From positions 186,001 to 250,000 of the forward strand of contig NW_008805085.1 of the NCBI RefSeq assembly GCF_000004825.1: a stretch of DNA of 64,000 nt. The letters run 5' to 3'. Of this stretch, positions 56,901 through 64,000 are shown in pieces (the first letter of the stretch is position 1; the number at the start of each line of letters is the position of its first letter). The stretch comes from Heterostelium album PN500. Taxonomy: Eukaryota > Evosea > Eumycetozoa > Acytosteliales > Acytosteliaceae. The translations under genes and the position numbers were made by a program. Below the pieces are notes generated by a model. The model was not told the origin of the DNA and ran no database searches. It saw only the letters and a program-made list of their open reading frames with translations.

Positions 56901-57495
56901 GGTATGTATCAGAATTGAAATCCTCCAATTTTGTATATGGAGTAATATGGAATTTACCAGCAATCACAGAACAGGAATCGTCTCTCTGGACTTTATAGGC
57001 AACACACGAACCGTTGGCATTCATCTTTGGTGAGAGATCCGGTAGCTTACCAAGACCACAACAGAGAAGTTGGCCAACTGCCAAAGCTCCACAAACCTTA
57101 TCGGTATTACCGTCGAATGACATGAATTGTGGGGTGGTCACGGGAGTCGGACATCTTTGGGAGGCAGCCCAACAACCCTCACCAGACTTGACAGCAACGG
57201 TTACACATGTACCATCGGGGTTCTTTGGTGCACCTGCATCTGGCAGACCACCCGAACTACAACACACCATTTGATCTACTTGCAATGAGCCACAGAAAGA
57301 ATTCTCTGTAACGCCATTGGAACCGATACCATTGTATTTATAAAAGTCGCTATCGGAAATACCACATGATCTTGCAAGACTCCAACAACTATTTCCAGAC
57401 TCCACCCTTTTGGTTGTACAGGCAGCCTCCACCTCCCTTGCAATTACTGATAATAAAATAATAAATATTAAACCATATATATTTATAAATTTCAT
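53988..57495 (-). CDS. Secreted fungal-type chitinase: LysM, hevein-like and GH18 domains (killer-toxin-type)
   Basis: Two minus-strand exons (56201-57495, 53988-56133) give 1146 residues. Residues 1-24 are a signal peptide. Cys-rich LysM-like modules span about 25-215 (VESGNSCWSLARSC; CVAYKVQRDDSCSVIAGKF; ICISPGKPPLP). A chitin-binding type 1 (hevein-like) domain is at about 225-300 (CPLRACCSRWGFCGYGEEFC). The GH18 domain is at about 315-690: FKVGYYESWIKNRPC, ILSFGGWGFS, and the catalytic motif DGVDMDWEYPGAW, complete with its Glu split by the intron. The 450-residue C-terminal part is Cys-containing, then helical and hydrophobic (FMIGAYTIPVIGPVIGAT). This order, including the tail, is that of fungal subgroup C chitinases related to the alpha/beta chain of yeast zymocin. 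It should bind and cut chitin outside the cell. Fungal origin by transfer is likely. Confidence 0.9.
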
Positions 57496-58138
57496 TTCCT
57501 ATTTTAGAGAAGAAAAATGAATTATTAATATTTGAATTATGAGATAGAATTATTTTTCAATCTTAAAAATATTTGGAAAAATTATAATAATTAGTTACCT
57601 TTATATATAACTAAAAATAATAATAACTTTGATTTTATCAAAAAAAAAAAGGATATTGAAATAAAGAATGAAAATCAATAAGACAATAGTTTGGAAAATA
57701 GAAAGTGTTTAGTGAATTTAAAACATTTTATTATTAATCTTTTCTAAAATGGGGGGTCATTTTACTTATTCATATGATTGGTTCGGTGTTTAATAAAAAT
57801 CATTTGGGTATTTACAACGATCTGGTGGGTGTTGAACTTGTATTTTAATATGTCAATAAAACACTTTGATAGATCATTACTATAATCTAAAGATCAAACA
57901 CCACTCTAAAATCATATTCGTCATGATGATAAGTGTTCAATATAAGGTTGTAACATAATTATAATAAACTAATGGGAAATGGTAAGTAGTTTTGATTAAA
58001 GAAGATATCAATTTTATTATTATTGATTTTATAATATTATTATTGATATTTTATTTTTTTATTAAACTATTATTATTATTATAATTTTAAAAAATAATAA
58101 TATAGAAATTAGAAATATTAATAATAATAATAATAATA
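57496..58138. promoter_or_regulatory. Divergent promoter region of chitinase and unknown secreted protein
   Basis: 643 bp between two divergently transcribed secreted-protein genes. Contains GT-rich blocks (GGTGGGTGTTG near 57825, AAACACCACTC near 57897) like G-box halves in inverse orientation, a GGGGGG run near 57751, and an AATAAT microsatellite before the right-hand start. Shared control is possible but unproven. Confidence 0.4.
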
Positions 58139-59065
58139 ATGTTAATAAAAAAGAATATTATTATCTTTTTAAATTTATTCTTACTGTCATTAATAATAGT
58201 TTACTATGGAAATGTTGTTGATGCAACGTTTGCTGTAAATTCAAGAGGAATTTTTGATGTAATTCTTCAGATGGAAGCAAAGAAAGGAGGTTTCGCAACA
58301 TTGCCCGGTGTTAATGTTGATGAAGTCCTCGGTAACTTTATTGTTCAATATGATATCGTGGACAACAAGGTGGAGTTTTCCGGTGGAAATATCCCGATCT
58401 CAAAGAATGCCGATGGTCATTGGGTTTTCGATGCCAGTGCAACTCAAGCCACCGGAGAACAGGTAACCGAAGTATTGGACGAATGGGGAAAGAACTTGGG
58501 TCTCCAATCGGAGATGAGAAATCACTACAATAAAGATAAATGGTTGGGTGTTGATTTCGACCCAAGCAATCAAGACGCTCACAACAATGGGTTAAAGGAT
58601 AATGCACTCTACACTTCAAAGAGCTACGGTAAGGAATTCCAAGACATCGCCAATAAGATCGGAGACATCAACAATCACGAGAGAGTCGGTGATGCATTGG
58701 ATCTGGCGAGACAAGCTCGGTTGGTCGACGCGCAAGATCGTGCCAGAGAACTGGAGGAATCGTACGTAGCGAGAGATGCACTCGACGGTATCGGAGATCC
58801 CGCACAGCGACAAGCGATCTTTGAATCGAAACTACCCGGTGTTTTACCGGGTCTTGCAACGGATACTCCAGATATTGCCAATAAAAGAATTAAAACCTAT
58901 TTAAGAGGTCTGAAACAAAGTTTCAAAAATCATCTTAAATCGTTCAACTATATGGAGAACATTAAATTGGCAATGGGAGGACATCCACAAGTCCCCGCTG
59001 CACATTTCGATCCCGCTTACTATCCAGGTGCTGAATTTGCAAGAGTTAGAGCTGATTGTACTTAA
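58139..59065 (+). CDS. Unrecognised secreted protein, 308 aa
   Basis: Single exon. A signal peptide is clear (KKNIIIFLNLFLLSLIIVYYGNVVDA, cleavage near residue 29). The mature part is mixed: residues 30-120 look beta/alpha with Gly turns (GGNIPISKNADGHWVFDASA). Residues 120-250 are charged and helical (DALDLARQARLVDAQDRARELEE). The end has AAHFDPAYYPGAEFARVRADC with the only Cys at the penultimate position. Codon choice is GC-richer than its neighbours' low-complexity genes. It has no introns. It is divergent to the chitinase with 643 bp between. No family recognised; no catalytic motif seen. It may be a second part of a chitinase-linked secreted system, or simply a lineage-specific secreted protein. 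Confidence 0.8.
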   Translation: MLIKKNIIIFLNLFLLSLIIVYYGNVVDATFAVNSRGIFDVILQMEAKKGGFATLPGVNVDEVLGNFIVQYDIVDNKVEFSGGNIPISKNADGHWVFDASATQATGEQVTEVLDEWGKNLGLQSEMRNHYNKDKWLGVDFDPSNQDAHNNGLKDNALYTSKSYGKEFQDIANKIGDINNHERVGDALDLARQARLVDAQDRARELEESYVARDALDGIGDPAQRQAIFESKLPGVLPGLATDTPDIANKRIKTYLRGLKQSFKNHLKSFNYMENIKLAMGGHPQVPAAHFDPAYYPGAEFARVRADCT

Positions 59066-59299
59066 CACATTTAAAATAAATATTTTACCAATTAAATGAT
59101 AAATCATCTAAATATTACCTCATTCTTCTATATTTTTAATTTAAGATCTAAACTTAACGTTGATTGATCGTTGACATTCCAACTTCTTCATGATATATAA
59201 GTGCATATATATTGTGATTACCATTGTAAAATCTTCCTAGATCCTAAGGATATATGAGAACTGATTGATTTGTCTAATCATCATACATTAATCTAACAC

Positions 59300-59320
59300 A
59301 AGCTTAAAAAAATTAAGCTT
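59300..59320. repeat. Short perfect hairpin
   Basis: Eight-base arms (AAGCTTAA / TTAAGCTT) around an A5 loop. It may mark the end of the secreted-protein transcript. Confidence 0.4.
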
Positions 59321-59339
59321 AATTTTACTAAACAAACGT

Positions 59340-59348
59340 GCGCCAAAA
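59340..59348 (-). promoter_or_regulatory. E2F-like site upstream of SNF2 gene
   Basis: On the minus strand the DNA reads TTTTGGCGC, an exact match to the E2F consensus TTTSSCGC, 120 bp before the start codon and GC-rich in an AT-rich setting. Same core as the palindrome at 7428. Confidence 0.45.
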
Positions 59349-59467
59349 TTAAATTTTTTTAAATGAAATTCGAAGAAAAATCGATTTTTTTAATGTACAA
59401 CTTTTTCGTTTTTTTTTTAGAGTATTTTATATTATGTATATATATATAGAAACAGATAGATAGATAG

Positions 59468-62400
59468 ATGGATGATGAAATACAAGAAATGATGAATGGC
59501 AATTTAAATGGTGGCGGGGAGAACGGAAATGGAAGACCAAAGAGAATTATTAAACAAATAGATAGATATTCAAATTTTCTTGTCAATAAGAATTTAGCTG
59601 AGACCGACGATGACGACCATGATAACAGTATGGATAACGATATTGAATTGACTGATAGTGACAGCGACTGGGGTGAGAGTAGTGATAATGATGATAATTA
59701 TTCCGATAAGAAAAGTAATAATAAATCAAATAAAAACAAAAATAACAATAATAAAAAAAAGAATAATAATAATAATGATAATATAACAACAGATGATGAA
59801 ATAGATCATGTATCAGAGACTGACTTGGAAGCAACACCTACAAAGAAAAAGAAGAAACTATCCCTATCAACAAGTAAAAAGATAAAGACAACAATAACAC
59901 CGAACAAAAGTAAAAGTAAAAGTACAACTACAACTACAAAGAGTAATAATAATAATAATAATAATAATAATGGAAATGTTAAATTTTTTCAAAAGACAAC
60001 AAATAATCAGCAATCGCTTGTTCATCCAAAGAATGATACTTCTAGTTGGACATCGAAACCACTGAAGAGTGAAGGTAGTTTTTCCGGTAGCCTTAGTGGT
60101 GCTGGTGGTGATCGTAATTTTTCACCTTTCAACAAGACCGGTCCTACTTTTGCTACTAGTTCCAAGGCAAGATTCGCAAACTTGAAATCAAGTGTAGCTA
60201 CTGGTGGTAATCAGTCGAGTGGTGATTTCTTCCAACAGTTTCTATACAAGCCGAAACCAAAGGAAATAGACTTGTTGGACGATGATCTTCCACCTCTATC
60301 AAAATCAAATATTTCAATTGGCGATTCCAATCTAACGACAAACTCAACATCACAACCAACATCTGCATCAACTTCACCGGTATCATCTACAAGTAAAGGA
60401 TTGAAAAAGATAAACATCGATGATAACAATAACAATCATAATCATAGTAATGGTAATGGTAAAGACAATACTAGTGATATAGTGGATATAGAAGATAATG
60501 AAAATGATGATATCAGTGGTTTCAAACTGCAGCTAGATAAAGATAAGAATAAGAAGAATAAAAGAGAACAGGTGGAAGATGATGAAGAGGAAGAGGACGA
60601 TGAACCACCCATTGTCAATATGAAGAGAATACACAGACAGTCGAGACCACTGTTTCCAACGCTACCTACCACTCCAACCAAGCGTGAGAGTCACCTTGCA
60701 CATCAGGTGGTGACAGTCGATCTCAATGAGATATTGAATGCCGATGACGATGAATCCACTGAAGACGAATTGCCATCTCTCATTAAACTGAGAACGAGTG
60801 GTGCATCTGGTTCTATCAATATTGATGAAGATGACGAATCAACTCAAGATGAAAAGGAAGTAAAGAAAGAGGAAGAGGAGGAAGGAGAAGAAGAAGAGAA
60901 TGAAGTGGAATCTTTGATGAAAGGTTACGATGTGGATGAAGATAGTGACGAGGAGACATCACAGCTCGATAAACTTATTAAAGCTTGTGAGTTGTTCTCA
61001 AAGAGAATGTTAGAGATTCTCTCAAGTTTCCAAGAGAATAAAGAGGAGAATAATAATACATCGACAGCAGCAACAGCAATAACAGCACCATCTTCTTCAA
61101 CAACCAATAGAAAACTTATTACTCAACCATCTATTATCAAGAGAACAATGAGATCATATCAATTGATTGGATTGAACTGGATGGGAATTCTATATCAAGA
61201 GAAAATAAGTGGAATTCTAGCTGATGAAAGTAAGTTTTAATTAATCGATTTTAAAATGATACTTCTTCAAAGATCTAATTAGATTATTCTATTTATTTAT
61301 AAAGTGGGTCTTGGAAAGACAGTACAATCGATTTCATTACTTGCACATATTTATGAAAAGTATAAGGATACTGGTCCACATTTAATTATTGTACCAGCAA
61401 CAAGTAAGTAGTATTGTTGTTTAGAGTTTAACATTAAGATATTAATTATTATTATTTTATTTAATCAGCCTATAGTAATTGGAAGAGAGAATTGGAGATG
61501 TGGTGTCCAACGTTAAAAGTTTACAGCTATTATGGAACGGCCAAAGAGAGAGAAATGATGAGATATGAATTGAGAAGTATGAAAGCTGGTGTCGATTTTA
61601 ATATCATCATTACAACCTATAATATTTTATTTTCACAAATAGATAGAGGGTAACTATCGTTATAACCTTAAAACTATAACTTTATCAATTACTAACAAAC
61701 AGTCTATCGTAACAACAATAATAATTAATATATAGATTCTTAAAGAGATATAATTATACATATCAACTTTTAGATGAAGCTCAAAATATTAAAAATAGTG
61801 ATTCAAAGAGATATAAGAATCTATTTAAGATCACTGTAACTATCAATATACCAGATAATTTATCATTATTAAATCTAATTAGATTAATGTTTATTAATAT
61901 TCATAACTCTACATAGGCAAAACATAGATTACTATTAACAGGTACACCATTGCAGAATAATATTCAGGAACTTTGGTCATTGTTAAACTTTATTATGCCA
62001 CATATCTTTGGAAAGATTAAGAATAATTCGATGTTGGAGGAATTACTTTCGCATGCAGAGGGTAACAATGCTATCATTTCTAGGATGAAGAAGATTCTCT
62101 CACCTTTCTTCTTGAGAAGACTTAAGTCAGAGGTATCGTTGGAACTAAAGCCAAAGGAAGAGACTATAAATCGATGCAAGCTCACCGATGTTCAAAGTAA
62201 ATTCTATGCTGATCTCGTTGCACGCAGTAAGAAGCAATTGGAAGCACGTTTAGAAGCAAAGCAAGACGCAAAAGATGCCAAAGAGAAAGCAAAGCAAGCG
62301 AAATTAAAAGCAAAAGAATTGTCGAGAAAGAGAAAATCATCAAAGACAATAGATGTAGATGATGAAGAAGTAGAGGAGGACGACGAAGAGGAAATGTTGG

Positions 62401-63281
62401 ATTTGGATCAAATCGACTTGGTAGATGAAGAAAAGAAAGGAAAGAAGAAGAAGGAGAAAGCATTGACCACCAATCAAATGATGACAAATCTATTGATGGA
62501 GTTGCGAAAGATCAGTAATCATCCGTTGTTGTGCAAGAATTTCTATTACAAAGACGAGCAAATACGTGAAATCAAACAGATTCTCCGAATGAACGACAAT
62601 GAATTCATTGGATACACTATGGAGGAGATGGATGAAATCTTCTTGGATTACTCTGACTATGAAATTCATTGTATTGCACAGAATCAGACGAGAAACCTCT
62701 TGGAGAAATACATCATTCCCGATACTTTTATTGTGGAGTGTTCTACAAAGTGTTTGAAACTCAATGAACTCTTGGATGCCGAGAGAAAGAAGGGTAACAA
62801 AGTTCTGGTTTTCTCGATGATGACCAGAGTTCTCGATATTCTCGAGGAGGTGTTGTCGATGCAAGACATATCGTTTTGCCGTCTCGACGGTACCACTCCG
62901 GTGAACGATCGTCAGGACATCATCGATCTATTCTCTGGCGACAAAACCATACCAGTGATGTTACTCTCGACGCTGGCAGGTGGTCTCGGTATCAATTTGA
63001 CTTGTGCAAACGTTGTTATCTTCTACGATATCTCATTCAATCCTCAGGTTGAGAGACAGGCCGAGGACAGAGCACACAGACTCGGTCAAGAAAAGACAGT
63101 CTACATCCACAGAATCATCGTAGATGACTCTGTTGACAACAACATCCTCGAGATGTCCACAACCAAGAGAGAACTCAATGACTCTATGCTCGAAGAAGGT
63201 TCATACGCAGCGGCAAACGACAACAATTCCAAATTGGAATCTAAAAAGATTGTTAAACTCTTAACATCTATTTTAGCCTAA
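59468..63281 (+). CDS. SNF2-family chromatin remodeller, SMARCAD1/Fun30 type
   Basis: Five exons (59468-61229, 61305-61403, 61469-61649, 61736-61835, 61917-63281) give 1168 residues. Residues 1 to about 540 are acidic and low-complexity with poly-Asn and Lys-rich patches. The ATPase starts at about 555 (MRSYQLIGLNWMGILYQEKISGILADE), followed by MGLGKT at 588, [31 protein letters not shown] near 691, and LLLTGTPLQNN near 718. A charged insertion at about 820-900 (DVDDEEVEEDDEEE) separates the lobes. The helicase C lobe has LDGTTPVNDRQDIIDLF, STLAGGLGINLTCA and DRAHRLGQEKTVY near 1097. The [10 protein letters not shown]..E...WCPTLKV block is the best sign of SMARCAD1/Fun30, which works in heterochromatin upkeep and DNA end resection. 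No CUE domain is visible. Confidence 0.88.
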
Positions 63282-63672
63282 AATATATATTTAAATAAAA
63301 AAATTATTTACAAAAAAAAAAAACTAAAAACAAAAAGGTAATCGATTACTTTATCTATTTATTAATTTGTTGATGAATCATTAACTCGGATGATGCATCG
63401 TCATAACAAATTACCGAAAAGTTGAGAACAACATTACCATCATGATGATATAAGATTCTAAAAAAAGAGGTAGTGAGTCAACCCGCCAAAAAACAATACA
63501 CCACTTTGACTTTTTTATTTTATTTTTTATAATTTTTAAATTTAATAATAAATGATAAACACATTGAACAACACCAATGACCAATTTAATTTAACTTTTT
63601 TTTCTCAATTTAATCATTTTTTATTTCTAAATTTAAACAAATATATAATACAAAACTTTTTTTTAAACAAAA
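63282..63672 (+). promoter_or_regulatory. Upstream region of the last gene
   Basis: 391 bp. Holds A-runs, a GATGATGCATC stretch near 63390, and an E2F-like site at 63482-63491. No gene seen; the frame at 63552-63746 overlaps the true gene out of frame. Confidence 0.4.
63482..63491 (-). promoter_or_regulatory. E2F-like site
   Basis: On the minus strand TTTTGGCGGG, the classic E2F core, in an AT-rich gap 180 bp upstream of the next gene and 200 bp after the SNF2 gene. Single short match; chance is possible. Confidence 0.35.
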
Positions 63673-64000
63673 ATGTCAGTCATCAGATTAGTTTTGTGCT
63701 CATTCTACGCAGTTTTTGTAACATTGCTCTCTGCAGCAACTCTTAATTTATCTGTCATTGGATGGAATCATTTAGTAGAAGTCAGTATTCAATTCAGTAG
63801 AAGTAGTTCATTATTATTTACTAACCAAAACAAAATTTTAAATACATAGTTGTCAAAACCACATTTAGATACTAAATTGATGGCCATTCCAGCCACTTTT
63901 ACTGCATTCAACTTGACCCATATTCTTTTATTCGCCATCATCATGGTTCTCCTTGCCACTGGAAGCAAATTGAGCTCCGTTCAAGCTCCAACTCAAGTTA
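63673..64000 (+). CDS. Small multi-pass membrane protein, cut by window edge
   Basis: Exon 1 (63673-63780) encodes MSVIRLVLCSFYAVFVTLLS, a hydrophobic start that may be a signal anchor. The intron at 63781-63849 begins GTCAGT, a weaker donor. Exon 2 (from 63850) runs off the window with another hydrophobic segment (HILLFAIIMVLLATG) and a Ser/Pro-containing loop. At least two membrane helices are seen in 86 residues. Family not recognised. 3' end missing. Confidence 0.65.

Larger units (their letters stand above)
59066..59467 (+). promoter_or_regulatory. Upstream region of the SNF2 remodeller
   Basis: 402 bp. Holds a hairpin (arms AAGCTTAA and TTAAGCTT at 59300-59307 and 59313-59320), an E2F-like half site at 59340-59348, a T-run, and GATA repeats just before the ATG. 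Confidence 0.45.

Noticed and set aside
1-64000. CRISPR arrays, tRNA or rRNA genes, riboswitches
   Set aside because: No regularly spaced identical repeats, no A-box/B-box pairs in intergenic DNA, and no rRNA-like sequence seen.

Overview
The window looks like nuclear DNA of a social amoeba (Dictyostelia). It is very AT-rich between genes, has many short AT-rich GT-AG introns (mostly about 60-100 nt), carries poly-Asn, poly-Gln and poly-Thr runs inside proteins, and holds families typical of dictyostelids: ankyrin-repeat proteins with 'NGH..IVKWLHENRTEG' repeats, FHA-domain kinases, RasGEFs, a cathepsin B and the ADP-forming succinyl-CoA ligase. Non-coding DNA is less extreme than in D. discoideum, so another lineage of the group (for example Heterostelium, Cavenderia or Tieghemostelium) fits, but the species cannot be named from this sequence alone.

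Layout. 0.3-7.3 kb: an unrecognised 615-aa protein, a divergent CCT-like chaperonin in 7 exons, a decayed partial copy and the intact copy of a glycine-rich membrane protein, and a decayed RS-rich coding relic. 7.4-19.4 kb: housekeeping and signalling genes: FHA-kinase (Chk2/Rad53-like), DYRK2-type kinase, an LCMT-family methyltransferase, splicing factor CWC22, and mitochondrial succinyl-CoA ligase beta. 19.4-25.0 kb: a 5.6-kb stretch with no recognisable gene but repeated CA-rich blocks, ending at a WH1-domain RasGEF gene (25.0-28.3 kb). 28.5-32.3 kb: a fossil retroelement fragment and two ankyrin-repeat genes. 32.7-41.3 kb: cathepsin B-like protease, thioredoxin plus a decayed thioredoxin exon, an SDR dehydrogenase/epimerase, a PET100-like small protein, dihydrofolate reductase, and a PH-patatin phospholipase. 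44.1-50.6 kb: an LRR-receiver (two-component) fusion, cullin-4, and a frameshifted ankyrin gene. 50.7-59.1 kb: exosome nuclease Dis3, a large fungal-type LysM/hevein/GH18 chitinase, and a divergently transcribed unknown secreted protein. 59.5-64.0 kb: a SMARCAD1/Fun30-type SNF2 remodeller and the start of a membrane protein cut by the window edge.

There is no operon-like logic. Most genes are independent, but three local themes stand out. (1) The chitinase and the unknown secreted protein share a 640-bp divergent promoter region; the chitinase domain order is that of fungal killer-toxin-type (subgroup C) chitinases and suggests transfer from fungi. (2) E2F-like sites sit upstream of the checkpoint-like FHA kinase (a perfect 16-bp palindrome), of the SNF2 remodeller, and of the last gene. 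(3) Several genes have decayed partial duplicates beside them (membrane protein, thioredoxin), which shows frequent local duplication and loss.

Exon boundaries were placed by eye from GT/AG signals, reading-frame continuity and family similarity. For every spliced gene the summed exon lengths keep the frame. No tRNA, rRNA, CRISPR array or intact transposon was found.
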